Positions 16,710 through 25,623 of a stretch of 64,000 bases of DNA are shown here, piece by piece. The notes beneath the pieces were generated by a model, which ran no database searches, was not told the origin of the DNA, and was given only the letters and a program-made list of their open reading frames with translations. The stretch comes from Henriciella sp. (GTDB lineage Bacteria > Pseudomonadota > Alphaproteobacteria > Caulobacterales > Hyphomonadaceae). A program made the position numbers and the translations under genes. The stretch spans positions 248,001-312,000 of the forward strand of contig NZ_JAPYPG010000003.1 in NCBI RefSeq assembly GCF_029937755.1, read 5' to 3'. Position 1 is the stretch's first letter. Every line of letters starts with the position of its first letter.

Positions 16710-17729
16710 TCAACCGATACCGGCGGATTCTGCCTGTTTGGCCCGCGCCGTCATGGGCACGAAAGCCTTGTGCTGGTTCAGCGCCTCGATGGCGCCCTCA
16801 TACTCGCTGGCCAGCCGGTCCACGAACTCCGCCGTCGACATGCGTTTCTCGATAGCGCCGATGCCCTGGCCGCAGCCCCAGATGTCCTTCCAGGCCTTGG
16901 ACTTCTGGTTGCCGCCGGAACCGAAATTCATCTTGCTCGGATCGCTTTCGGGAAGATCGTTCACATCCAGCCCGGCGCGCGAGATCGACGGGGCGAGATA
17001 GTTGCCATGCACGCCGGTGAAGAGATTGGAATAGACGATGTCGCCAGCCTTGGAGTCGACGATCATGTCCTTGTAGCCGTCCACCGCATTGGCCTCGTCG
17101 CAGGCGATGAAGGCCGAGCCGATATAGGCAAGGTCGGCGCCCATGGCCTGGGCAGCGGCAATTGCCCCGCCATTCGCAATCGAGCCCGACAGCGCCAGCG
17201 GCCCGTCGAAGAATTGCCGGATCTCCTGGATCAGGGCGAACGGCGACAGCGTGCCAGCATGGCCACCGGCCCCCGCACAGACCGCGATCAGGCCATCGGC
17301 GCCCTTCTCCAGCGCCTTGTGCGCAAAGACGACATTGATGATGTCGTGCATGACGATGCCGCCATAGGAGTGGATCGCGTCATTCACTTCCTGGCGCGCG
17401 CCAAGCGAGGTAATCACCAGCGGCACCTTGTACTTCACGCAGAGTTCAAGGTCCTCTTCGAGGCGATTGTTCGTCTTGTGGACGATCTGGTTGACCGCAA
17501 AGGGGGCGGCCGGACGGTCCGGGTTGGCCTTGTTGTAGCTGTCGAGTTCAGAGGTGATCTGGTCCAGCCACTCATCGAGCTGGCTGATCGGGCGCGCGTT
17601 CAGCGACGGGAAGGAGCCGATAACGCCCGCCTTGCACTGGGCGATCACCAGCTCCGGATTGGAAATGATGAAGAGCGGCGAGCCGATGACAGGCAGGCGC
17701 ATGTTCTGGAGCACGGGCGGCAGGGCCAT
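16710..17729 (-). CDS. Nitronate monooxygenase family (NPD-like) flavoprotein
   Basis: 339 residues forming a TIM-barrel FMN enzyme of the 2-nitropropane dioxygenase/nitronate monooxygenase group. The motif 'GAGGHAGT' (about residues 150-158) has the His typical of class members, and 'ALSGSIANGGAIAAAQAMGA' contains the phosphate-binding GG. Class I enzymes oxidise propionate 3-nitronate; others act as quinone reductases or enoyl reductases. Starts with ATG at 17729; cytoplasmic. The neighbours do not fix the substrate. Confidence 0.85.
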   Translation of the reverse strand: MALPPVLQNMRLPVIGSPLFIISNPELVIAQCKAGVIGSFPSLNARPISQLDEWLDQITSELDSYNKANPDRPAAPFAVNQIVHKTNNRLEEDLELCVKYKVPLVITSLGARQEVNDAIHSYGGIVMHDIINVVFAHKALEKGADGLIAVCAGAGGHAGTLSPFALIQEIRQFFDGPLALSGSIANGGAIAAAQAMGADLAYIGSAFIACDEANAVDGYKDMIVDSKAGDIVYSNLFTGVHGNYLAPSISRAGLDVNDLPESDPSKMNFGSGGNQKSKAWKDIWGCGQGIGAIEKRMSTAEFVDRLASEYEGAIEALNQHKAFVPMTARAKQAESAGIG

Positions 17730-18004
17730 TATGGGTCTTCCCTCTGGTGATGTTTCCTCTATCGCCGCAACCTAGTCGTCCCGTCCGTCCGGACAAGATG
17801 TGACGTTGGGAAACGCGCCTCTCAGCGGCGCGCATTCAGCCAGCCTCATCCTTGCCCACCGCCACAACGGATCGAGTTGAAACTGACCGGGGCCGTAGCG
17901 CTCTCTCTCGCCACGCCTGACGGGTCTGACCGGGCCAGGGGTTGAAATGGCTGTCCTGATGCGCTCCCCTCCCTGCAATATCCATTACAGGGGGAGACCG
18001 ATTC

Positions 18005-18445
18005 ATGAAACGTATTCCGCTCATCGCCGCCAGCGCCGCGGCCGCCGCTTTCGCCGGAACCGCCAGCGCGCAATGCACCGAGGAGGACGGCTATGTTTTC
18101 GTCTTCAGCCAGTGCCTGCAGCAGGAGGCCGATGGCGAGGGCGAGACAGATCTTTGCCAGCATGCGCCCGGTGAAGACCCCGCCTTCATGCTGTTCATGT
18201 CCAACGTGATCCCGGACAGCGCCGAAGACCGCTCCTCGCTCGGCAGTCTCTTCTACTATGTCATCGACGAACAGCATGGTGTCGGCCTGCAGGGCAGCTC
18301 GTCACAATGCTTCGAGAGCGAAGACGCCGCCACGGAGCACCGGGACGCCACGATCCAGCGCTATCGCGACAATTTCGAGAATGTCACCGTGAAGGACGTG
18401 ACCTTCGACAAGGGTACCGGCGCCCCCGAGACGGTCGCCGACTAA
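18005..18445 (+). CDS. Secreted small protein, unknown function
   Basis: 146 residues with a clear signal peptide cleaved after ASAQ (about residue 22). The mature protein is acidic and has four Cys residues (about 24, 37, 50 and 101), probably two disulphides. A GGGGAGA ribosome site precedes the ATG. No family is recognised. It lies 58 nt upstream of the SDR gene on the same strand, and possibly shares its transcript. Confidence 0.6.
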   Translation: MKRIPLIAASAAAAAFAGTASAQCTEEDGYVFVFSQCLQQEADGEGETDLCQHAPGEDPAFMLFMSNVIPDSAEDRSSLGSLFYYVIDEQHGVGLQGSSSQCFESEDAATEHRDATIQRYRDNFENVTVKDVTFDKGTGAPETVAD

Positions 18446-18503
18446 CTTCCACTCGCCCCCGTCCAGACTGTCGGATAGTCTTTCCAAAAAGGGAGACAGA
18501 CGA

Positions 18504-19316
18504 ATGGACATGAAGGACAAGGTGGTCGTCATTACGGGCGGCGCGACGGGGATCGGGTTCGCGCTGGCGAGAAAGTTCGGCGCCGATGGCGCGAAAATCG
18601 TCATCGGCGAGCCGCGCGAACATCGCCTGAAGGAGGCGTGTGAAAAGCTCGAAGCCCTCGGCATCGATGCCCGCTCCACCGTCTGTGACGTTTCCAGCCT
18701 CGACAATGTCGAGGCGCTGGCGGATTTCACCTGGGACGAGCATGGCCGCTGCGATGTGCTCCTCAACAATGCCGGTATCGGCTCACGCGAGAAGCGCCTG
18801 CCGGATGTGCCCATGGAAGAGGCCCACCGGATCATGGACGTGAATTTCTGGGGCGTCTGGCATGGCTGCCGCGTCTTCGGCAACCGGATGAAGGAGCAAG
18901 GCTCCCCGGCCATGATCTACAATACCGGCTCGGAGAACTCCTTCTTCTGCGCCACGACGGCCGCCGCCTATATCGCGTCCAAGCATGCCGTCCTCGGTCT
19001 GACAGAGACCTTCCGGGACCAGATGCCGGACTTCATCAAGATCGGCCTGATCATTCCCGGCTGGGTCGCCTCCGAACTCAATCCGGACTTCAACGAATAC
19101 GCGATGGAAACAGACGCCTTCGCCGACATCATCTACCCCCAGATCAAGGCGGGCGAGCGTTTCGTCGTGAGCCATGCCTACAATGCCGTGCGCATCGAGC
19201 AGCGTATGGGGGCGTTGAAAAGCGCCTTTACGAAATATGCGCCGCGCTATGAGGGCGATGAGGAATACGATGTCCGGATTCTCGTGCAGCGCCTGCGGGA
19301 GCGCGGCCAGATCTAG
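18504..19316 (+). CDS. SDR family NAD(P)-dependent oxidoreductase
   Basis: 270 residues. The Rossmann motif TGGATGIG (residues 11-18), the 'NNAG' motif (about residues 90-93) and the catalytic 'YIASK' Tyr-x3-Lys (about residues 156-160) define a classical short-chain dehydrogenase/reductase. The usual catalytic Ser is in 'NTGSENS' (about residue 141). The substrate cannot be read from the sequence. GGGAGAC just upstream serves as the ribosome site. Convergent with the LuxR-type gene. Confidence 0.9.
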   Translation: MDMKDKVVVITGGATGIGFALARKFGADGAKIVIGEPREHRLKEACEKLEALGIDARSTVCDVSSLDNVEALADFTWDEHGRCDVLLNNAGIGSREKRLPDVPMEEAHRIMDVNFWGVWHGCRVFGNRMKEQGSPAMIYNTGSENSFFCATTAAAYIASKHAVLGLTETFRDQMPDFIKIGLIIPGWVASELNPDFNEYAMETDAFADIIYPQIKAGERFVVSHAYNAVRIEQRMGALKSAFTKYAPRYEGDEEYDVRILVQRLRERGQI

Positions 19317-19325
19317 GCGGGCGTA

Positions 19326-20045
19326 CTACGGCTCTACGGAGGGCAGCTTCATTGTCCCGGCCCCGATATAGCGCAGGATGGCCTGGGTCCGGCTGCGCAC
19401 ATTGAGCTTCTCGAAACAGCGGCGGACATAGGTGCCGACCGTGTGCTCCGATACGCCCAGCATCTGCGCGATCTCGCTGTTGGACTTGTCGTTGACCATG
19501 GCCACCAGCACCTGCAGCTCGCGCCGCGAGAGGGCCCCGACACCAGCCGTATCGAGCTCACGATAGCGGTAGAAATATTCCGAGAAGAGGAATTTGATAC
19601 GCCTCAGATCCGATGGCGTCAGGTCCGGGCGCTCTTCCGGGAAAGCCGCGACGAAATAGGCGAAATCCCCCGGCTTTGCGTAGACCGGCGTCGTCACACC
19701 ATCCTGGAAGCCGGCCTGGCGCATCGCATTGATGACGGCGGCGCCACGCTCGTTGAAGTCGAGCGATGCTTCGAGCTTCAGGAAATGAACCGGCGTGCCG
19801 AGCGTCATGGCCGCGTACATGATCGGGTCGTCACCCGCCATCTGCCGACGATAGGCAGACTTCACCGCATCCGGCCATGTCGAGAGAATGGGCAGTTTGT
19901 CAGTCGTGACACCGCCGCCATAGGGGAAGGTATAGCCAGAGAGAGCTGTTGCGCCGATCTCCTCGAACGTATCGATCAGCACCTCGTCCAGCGCATCCCT
20001 GGATGTGCAGGCGTAAAGTCCATCGAGGTAGTCTGACAGGTCCAT
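19326..20045 (-). CDS. LuxR-type regulator with autoinducer-binding-like domain
   Basis: 239 residues from the ATG at 20045, which has a purine-rich GGAAGGGAAAAGG before it; a TTG at 20075 would place start codons inside that site. The N-terminal ~165 residues resemble the autoinducer-binding fold. The C-terminus is a LuxR/GerE helix-turn-helix ('LSRRELQVLVAMVNDKSNSEIAQ', '...VSEHTVGTYVRR...'). It should bind DNA as a dimer in response to a small acyl ligand, either from a distant synthase or exogenous (a solo), as no luxI is present here. It follows the ene-reductase gene on the same strand. Confidence 0.82.
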   Translation of the reverse strand: MDLSDYLDGLYACTSRDALDEVLIDTFEEIGATALSGYTFPYGGGVTTDKLPILSTWPDAVKSAYRRQMAGDDPIMYAAMTLGTPVHFLKLEASLDFNERGAAVINAMRQAGFQDGVTTPVYAKPGDFAYFVAAFPEERPDLTPSDLRRIKFLFSEYFYRYRELDTAGVGALSRRELQVLVAMVNDKSNSEIAQMLGVSEHTVGTYVRRCFEKLNVRSRTQAILRYIGAGTMKLPSVEP

Positions 20046-20144
20046 GAGGGCCTTTTCCCTTCCTCTCAAACTCAACCTATCCCGGCAGTCATCAACCTCA
20101 AGGGAGGATGGTCGATTCTTTTGGGCGTGCTCAGGCTCCTTCCG

Positions 20145-21434
20145 CTATTGCGAAAGCGCTTTTGCCTGTTGTTTCAGGCGCTTCTGATGCCGGTTATAGG
20201 CTTGGAGCAGGCTCATGCGCATTGGCACGTCCTGCCCCTCAGACAAGGCAAGAATGGCGAGATAGTTCCATGCCTGCTGTCCAAGGGCATTCAGCATCTT
20301 GATGAGACCGATGGAGCTGTTCGGCCCGAGAAAACCGGGCCCCAGCCGCATGCCCTTGGAGTGGTTTTCCAGCCGGTCGATCTCGCCCGCCAGCAGCTTT
20401 GCAGGCCCGCGCGGATCGGTGCAGAGTGGGGCGCCTATGCCCACCATGTCGGCCAGCCCTGCAGAAACCGCCTCCTCCATCGCGACCCTTGAACGGAAGC
20501 CGCCGGTCGCCATGACCGGCATGGACGCTTCGCCGCGCACCTCGCCGGCATAATCGACAAAGAAGGCCTCGCGCGCCTTGGTGCTTTCGCGCACCGGCTG
20601 GTCTTCTGCCGCCTGCAGGCCTTCGATGCCGAGAAGTTTCGGCTGCTCGTAATTGCCGCCGGAGATCTCCAGCAGGTCGATCTTCTTCTCCGAGAGCCAG
20701 GCCACGACCTGTCGGCATTCCTCGAAGCTGAAGCCGCCGGTCTGGAAGTCGGCCGAGTTGAGCTTCACTCCGACGGGGAAATCCGTGCCCACCGCCGCGC
20801 GCACCGCCTCGACGGTTTCCAGCAGCAGCCGCGCGCGGTTCTCGAGGCTGCCGCCCCATTCATCCTCGCGCTGGTTGGCGCGCGGATTGAGGAACTGGCT
20901 GATGAGATAGCCATGCGCGCCATGCACCTGCACGCCGTCGAAGCCGGCTTCCCGCGCCACGCTCGCGCAGAGCGCAAAGCCCTCGATCACCTTGCGGATG
21001 TCGTGCCCCTCCATCGCCACCGGCTTGCCGAACTGGCCGCCGGGCAGCGCCAGCGGGACCGCCGAGGGCGCATGCGGCGCCTCGTTGATCAGCTTCGGCG
21101 TCTGGCGCCCGGCATGGCTGATCTGCATCCACATCTTCGCGCCATGCTCCTGCCCGGCCGCCGCCCAGGCCTTCAGCGCCGCCATATGGTCGGCGTCCGG
21201 GCGCGCGTCGATGACGACATTGCCCGGCGCTTCAAGATGGTGGCGGTCGATCAGTACGTTTCCCGTCAGCAGCATCCCGCAACCACTCTCGCCCCATGCC
21301 CGGTAGAGCCTCACATGCCCTTCATGGGCGCGATTGCCGATGGCGATCTGCTCCGTCATCGCCGCCTTGCAGAGCCGGTTGGGCAGCTGCGCCCCGCAGG
21401 GCAGGTCAAGCGGTTGTTCGAGTATGCTGGTCAT
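20145..21434 (-). CDS. NADH:flavin oxidoreductase (old yellow enzyme-like)
   Basis: 429 residues with an FMN TIM barrel. 'QISHAGRQ' (about residue 103), 'VQVHGAHGYLISQFLNP' (about residue 178) and 'GGSLENRARLLLE' are hallmarks of the OYE/2,4-dienoyl-CoA reductase class. The ~430-residue length lacks the extra FeS-FAD domain of full dienoyl-CoA reductases. It likely reduces activated C=C bonds in xenobiotic or fatty-acid-type substrates. Start ATG at 21434. It is followed on the same strand by the LuxR-type regulator, a possible control link. Confidence 0.9.
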   Translation of the reverse strand: MTSILEQPLDLPCGAQLPNRLCKAAMTEQIAIGNRAHEGHVRLYRAWGESGCGMLLTGNVLIDRHHLEAPGNVVIDARPDADHMAALKAWAAAGQEHGAKMWMQISHAGRQTPKLINEAPHAPSAVPLALPGGQFGKPVAMEGHDIRKVIEGFALCASVAREAGFDGVQVHGAHGYLISQFLNPRANQREDEWGGSLENRARLLLETVEAVRAAVGTDFPVGVKLNSADFQTGGFSFEECRQVVAWLSEKKIDLLEISGGNYEQPKLLGIEGLQAAEDQPVRESTKAREAFFVDYAGEVRGEASMPVMATGGFRSRVAMEEAVSAGLADMVGIGAPLCTDPRGPAKLLAGEIDRLENHSKGMRLGPGFLGPNSSIGLIKMLNALGQQAWNYLAILALSEGQDVPMRMSLLQAYNRHQKRLKQQAKALSQ

Positions 21435-21618
21435 GGAAAGCCCTCCCCGGCCATCTTTGCCGGAAGCATGACGTGCCGCCCCGGACCCGTCCAGACTTGC
21501 ACTTTCACGGACCCCCGCCTAGGTATCGCTCTCCTGAAACAAGAGACATGGAGCCCCGCAATGGATTTCGCCCGCATGAGACTAGCGACGATCTTCCATT
21601 CTGCCCGGGCCCCTTTCC

Positions 21619-23196
21619 ATGTCTGCCTTTCTTACCCTCGACCAGCTCTCGCTCTCAAAGCCTGACGGTTCTCCGCTTTTCGACACTCTGACGCTGTCTG
21701 TCAGCGCCGAACGCATCGGCCTTGTCGGCCGCAATGGCTGTGGCAAGTCCACGCTGCTTGCCGCTATCGCCGGAGACGTCCAGCCCTCCGCCGGCGCGAT
21801 CCATACCCATGGCCGTCTCGCGCGGCTGGAGCAGCGCTTTGACGAAAGCCTGAGTGTCGCCGAAGCGCTCGGGGTCTCCGGCGCCCTCGCCTGTCTCGCC
21901 CGCATCACGACCGGTGACGGCACGGCAGAGGATTTCGACGCCGCCGACTGGACGCTCGAACCCCGCCTCGACAAGGCGCTTGCCGAAACCGGGCTTGGGA
22001 CCATGCCGCTGGACCGCCGCCTCGCCACCCTTTCAGGCGGCGAACGCACGCGCGTCGGTCTCGCCCGTCTCTTGCTGGCCGAACCGGACCTGATCCTGCT
22101 CGACGAGCCGACCAACAATCTCGACAAGGATGGCCGCGCCGCCGTCATGGCGCTGATCGAGCGCTGGAAAGGCGGCCTGGTTGTCGCCAGCCATGACCGC
22201 GCCCTGCTCGAGGCGATGGACCGGATCGTCGAGCTGACGCCGGTCGGCTGCACCGTCTTCGGCGGCGGCTGGCGCGAATTCGACGAAGCGAGACAGGCTG
22301 CCCGCGACCGTGCGGCTCAGGAGGCCGAGAGCGCTGCCAACAAGCTGAAATCGACCACCCGCAAGGTCCAGCAGGCGAAGGAGCGCAAGGACCGCTCCGA
22401 CGCACACGGCCGGGCCGTTCGCGCCCGCGGCGACCAGCCGAAACTCGTCCTCGATGCCCGCGCCGAACGCGCCGAAGCGACCGGTGCGCGCGGTCAGCAT
22501 CTTGCCGATCGCCAGCTGGGCGAGGCCGAAACCACGCTGTCGGAGGCCGAAGCCAGGCTCGAAATCGTTACCCCCCTGAGCATCGACCTTCCCGCCTGCG
22601 ACCTGCCCGCCGCGCGCCAGCTCGTGACGCTGAAAGATGTCAGCATGGGGTTCGGAGGACGTCCGCTGTTCGGCCCTCTATCCTTTGAGCTGCGCGGGCC
22701 CGAGCGGGTCGCGATTGCCGGGCCGAACGGCTCGGGCAAGTCGACGCTGATGAAGCTGATCACCGGAGCGCTGCAGCCCCTCTCCGGCGAGGTAAGCGTC
22801 CACACCACCCGCATCGCCCTGCTCGACCAGCATGTCGCGCGCCTCGCTCCGGACCGTTCGCTGATCGACAATATGAAGACGCTGGCCCCGGCCCTCAACG
22901 ACAATGAAGCCCGCGCCCAGCTCGCCCGCTTCGCCTTTCGCGGCGATGACGCCCTGCAGGCCACCGGCACGCTCTCGGGCGGCGAACGCCTGCGCGCCGG
23001 CCTCGCGGCTGCCTTCGCCCAGCCGGAGCCGCCCGAACTCCTGCTGCTGGACGAACCGACCAACCATCTCGACATCGACGCCGTCGAACTGCTGGAAGCC
23101 GCCCTCAAAGCCTATGACGGCGCCATCCTCGCCATCAGCCACGACGAGCGCTTCCTGGATGCGATCGGGGTGGAGCGGCGCATCGTGCTAAACTAA
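21619..23196 (+). CDS. ABC-F family ATPase
   Basis: 525 residues with two ATP-binding cassettes and no membrane segment. Walker A motifs are GRNGCGKST (about residues 36-44) and GPNGSGKST (about 372-380). The signatures LSGGERTRVGLA and LSGGERLRAGLA are each followed by 'LLDEPTN(N/H)LD'. A charged linker (about 225-300) separates them, as in ABC-F translation factors (Uup/EttA/Vga types), which act on ribosomes. The linker is short and Ala/Arg-rich, so an exact subfamily is not assigned. Its stop overlaps the convergent SDR stop by 4 nt. Confidence 0.9.
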   Translation: MSAFLTLDQLSLSKPDGSPLFDTLTLSVSAERIGLVGRNGCGKSTLLAAIAGDVQPSAGAIHTHGRLARLEQRFDESLSVAEALGVSGALACLARITTGDGTAEDFDAADWTLEPRLDKALAETGLGTMPLDRRLATLSGGERTRVGLARLLLAEPDLILLDEPTNNLDKDGRAAVMALIERWKGGLVVASHDRALLEAMDRIVELTPVGCTVFGGGWREFDEARQAARDRAAQEAESAANKLKSTTRKVQQAKERKDRSDAHGRAVRARGDQPKLVLDARAERAEATGARGQHLADRQLGEAETTLSEAEARLEIVTPLSIDLPACDLPAARQLVTLKDVSMGFGGRPLFGPLSFELRGPERVAIAGPNGSGKSTLMKLITGALQPLSGEVSVHTTRIALLDQHVARLAPDRSLIDNMKTLAPALNDNEARAQLARFAFRGDDALQATGTLSGGERLRAGLAAAFAQPEPPELLLLDEPTNHLDIDAVELLEAALKAYDGAILAISHDERFLDAIGVERRIVLN

Positions 23197-24008
23197 CCCC
23201 GCCGTGCGCCCTGGCCGCCATCGACCGGCAGCAGCACGCCGGTAATGAAGCGCGCTTCCTCGCTGACGAGGAAGAGCGTCGCGTGGGCGGTATCCCAGCC
23301 ACTTCCCATATGCCCCATCGGCACCTGCGCGGCCCGTTCGGCCCGGAGGTCATCGGCCGGCACGCCGCGGCGCTGGGAAATGCCCTCGATGGCCATCGGT
23401 GTATCCATCAGGCCCGGCAGGATCGCATTGCACCGCACGCCCTTCTTCGCGCCCGACAGCGCGACCGATTGCGTCATCCGGTTCATCGCCGCCTTGGAGG
23501 TTTCGTAAGCCAGCATGTGATGGCCCGCGATGGAGGCGAGCGAGGAGATATTCACAATGGCGCCCGCGCCCTGGCTTTCCATGATGGGCAGGCAGGCTTT
23601 CGTGACCAGCCAGGCCGCCTTGAAATTGACCGACAGGATCCGGTCAAAGGCCTCCTCGGTGAGGTGTTTCGCCGGGCCGTCGCCGCCCCCGCCAATGCCG
23701 ACATTGTTCACCAGCCCATCGATCCGGCCATAGGTCTCAAGCGTCACGCGGGCGATCTTTTCTGCTTCGTCCGCCTTCGCGACGTTGGCCGCGAGCGCCA
23801 GCGCATCGCCGCCCTCCTCGCGGATCGCCGCCACCGTCGCATCGGCGCGATCGAGATCGCGGTCGACGCAGACCACGCTGGCACCGGCGCGCGCGAAGAC
23901 GAGAGCGCAGGCCTTGCCATTGCCAACCGTCGTCCCCGGCGTCTGGCCCGCCCCGCAGATGATCGCGACCTTTCCCTCAAGCCGGCCAGCGACATCGATC
24001 CCGCTCAT
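23193..24008 (-). CDS. SDR family oxidoreductase with unusual cofactor loop
   Basis: 271 residues. The coenzyme loop reads GAGQTPGTTVGNGKA (residues 19-33), longer than the classical TGxxxGIG and typical of a subgroup of SDRs. 'NNVGIGG' (about residues 100-106) and 'YETSK' (about 167-171) complete the active site. The C-terminus ends in the 'LPVDGGQ' pattern common to FabG-like SDRs. The start codon of the downstream CMD gene overlaps its own coding end? No: here the SDR start (24008) overlaps the CMD stop (24005) as ATGA, so the CMD gene is upstream and both are co-translated. Confidence 0.87.
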   Translation of the reverse strand: MSGIDVAGRLEGKVAIICGAGQTPGTTVGNGKACALVFARAGASVVCVDRDLDRADATVAAIREEGGDALALAANVAKADEAEKIARVTLETYGRIDGLVNNVGIGGGGDGPAKHLTEEAFDRILSVNFKAAWLVTKACLPIMESQGAGAIVNISSLASIAGHHMLAYETSKAAMNRMTQSVALSGAKKGVRCNAILPGLMDTPMAIEGISQRRGVPADDLRAERAAQVPMGHMGSGWDTAHATLFLVSEEARFITGVLLPVDGGQGARRG

Positions 24009-24565
24009 TTTGCGAGGTCCGGATCCAGCGTGAGGTCGTCATCGAGCTGCACGCCGAACGAGTTCAGCATCATCGAGACCTGGGTGTACTGGCCGACCGT
24101 CATGACGAGGTCCATCTTCTGCTTCTCGGTGAGAAAGCCGAGCCGCGCCCAGGTTGCATCGGTGATGAAGGCGTCGGCGGTCAGCTCGTCGGTGGCTTGC
24201 AGGAGGGCAGCGTCTTCCTCGCTCCAGCCCGCCGCCTCCGGACCGGCCTTGATGCGCGCGATCTCCTCTTCGGTGAGCCCGCACTGCAGGCCGATGCGCT
24301 CATGCTGAGCCCATTCATAGCCGGACTTCCAGTTGAAGCCCGCCCGCAGGATGACGAGCTCGCGTTCGCGGGGCGCAAGATCATTATGCTCCGACAGGAT
24401 ATAGCCGCCATAGAGCATGAAGCGCTTATAGGCCTTCGGCGCGCGCGAGAGCGTGCGGAAGATGTTGTAGATCTGGCCCTTGAACCGCTCCCCCAGCAGC
24501 GCGCGCTGCTCTTCGCCGATCTCATGGTCTTGAAGCGGTGCAATCCGCGGTTTGTTCAGGCGCAT
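24005..24565 (-). CDS. Carboxymuconolactone decarboxylase family protein
   Basis: 186 residues, all-helical CMD fold. The segment 'RERELVILRAGFNWKSGYEWAQHERIG' (about residues 65-92) is the family core, with a His but without the CxxC/CxxxH redox pair of AhpD, so peroxidase activity is unlikely. It heads a two-gene unit with the SDR, suggesting a catabolic step on a lactone or acyl compound. Divergent from the secreted OB-fold gene. Exact substrate unknown. Confidence 0.83.
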   Translation of the reverse strand: MRLNKPRIAPLQDHEIGEEQRALLGERFKGQIYNIFRTLSRAPKAYKRFMLYGGYILSEHNDLAPRERELVILRAGFNWKSGYEWAQHERIGLQCGLTEEEIARIKAGPEAAGWSEEDAALLQATDELTADAFITDATWARLGFLTEKQKMDLVMTVGQYTQVSMMLNSFGVQLDDDLTLDPDLAK

Positions 24566-24790
24566 CCAGGTCTCCTCCCTCTATTTTTTCGGGCCCCGGT
24601 CCAAAACCGGTTACACCCATTTTCACTACAGTAAACGCGCCAAGTCCGAAGCGGGCAAGTGCGGACCCGGCGGCATGCCAAGGTTAATGTGGCTGGAACA
24701 CGAAAAGCGGAAGTCCGTTTTGAAAACTGAAGGGGCGCATCCCGCTGCCCCTCCAAAAATGGTAATGAAACCCCAGAAAGGAGTTCCATT

Positions 24791-25561
24791 ATGAAACTCA
24801 CTAATTCTACCGCATTTAGTTCCCTCATCGCGCTTGCTTTCGCCGCCTCAGCCGGAACGGCTGCTGCGCAGGACGATATGCAAAACGACGCAAGCAATGA
24901 TGAAACCCAGGCACAAGCCGACGCCATGACGGATGAAGAAGCCGACATGGATGACAGCGGCGTGCAGATCGACCTCACAGGCGACAGTCCTTACCTTAAA
25001 TCGGATGAGGCGTGGGTCACCCTGACCGGCGAAGTGACCGACTCCACCCTGTCCAGCTTCATGCTCGACTATGGCGATGGTACGGTCCAAGTCGAGATGG
25101 ATGACTGGGATAGCTGGGGCGACGCCTATGGCATTGTCGACGGACAGACCGTCGCCGTGACGGGCCGCATCGATGATGACTTCCTGGAGACGACGAGTAT
25201 CGAAGCCTCCAGCGTCTATGTCGCCGATCTGAACACCGTTTTCTATGCCTCGGCAGAAGACGAGGAAGCCCTGCGTAGCTGGAGTTCATATTCCACGACG
25301 ATAGATACGGGTAACAGCGTTACCTTCTCCGGTATCGTGACCGAGACGATGCCGCTTCAAGGCGAATTCATCATCGACACCGGCTATTACGATCTAGAGG
25401 TCGATGCCGATACCGACAAGCTCGGCTACAATCCGCTGGATGATGAAGGCTTCCAGAAGATCACCGTGGGCGACTGGGTCTCGGTGACCGGCGAGATCGA
25501 CGATCCACTCTTCGAGGAACTGGAGCTCGAAGCGACCTTCATCACCTCAAGCGCAAGCTAG
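24791..25561 (+). CDS. Secreted acidic protein with tandem OB-fold-like (BOF-type) modules
   Basis: 256 residues. The signal peptide ends near ASAGTAAAQ (about residue 27), then an Asp/Glu/Gln-rich linker (about 28-60). Two similar halves follow, each with 'VTLTGEVTDS.../VTFSGIVTET...' and a 'DW..V.GQTVAVTG/GDWVSVTGEID' strand. This is the pattern of bacterial OB-fold (YgiW/YdeI-like) exported stress proteins. A GAAAGGAG ribosome site lies ahead of the ATG and a strong terminator follows. Likely periplasmic, binding a small cation or ligand; not proven. Confidence 0.65.
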   Translation: MKLTNSTAFSSLIALAFAASAGTAAAQDDMQNDASNDETQAQADAMTDEEADMDDSGVQIDLTGDSPYLKSDEAWVTLTGEVTDSTLSSFMLDYGDGTVQVEMDDWDSWGDAYGIVDGQTVAVTGRIDDDFLETTSIEASSVYVADLNTVFYASAEDEEALRSWSSYSTTIDTGNSVTFSGIVTETMPLQGEFIIDTGYYDLEVDADTDKLGYNPLDDEGFQKITVGDWVSVTGEIDDPLFEELELEATFITSSAS

Positions 25562-25583
25562 TCGCGTAACATCCCGTGCCACC

Positions 25584-25618
25584 AGGCCCGGCAGGCGAAT
25601 GCCCTGCCGGGCCTTTTT
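25584..25618 (+). terminator. Rho-independent terminator after the OB-fold protein
   Basis: AGGCCCGGCAGG pairs with CCTGCCGGGCCT (12 bp) around a seven-base loop and is followed by TTTTT. It lies 22 nt after the stop and just before the end of the convergent antiporter gene. Confidence 0.9.
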
Positions 25619-25623
25619 GTACG

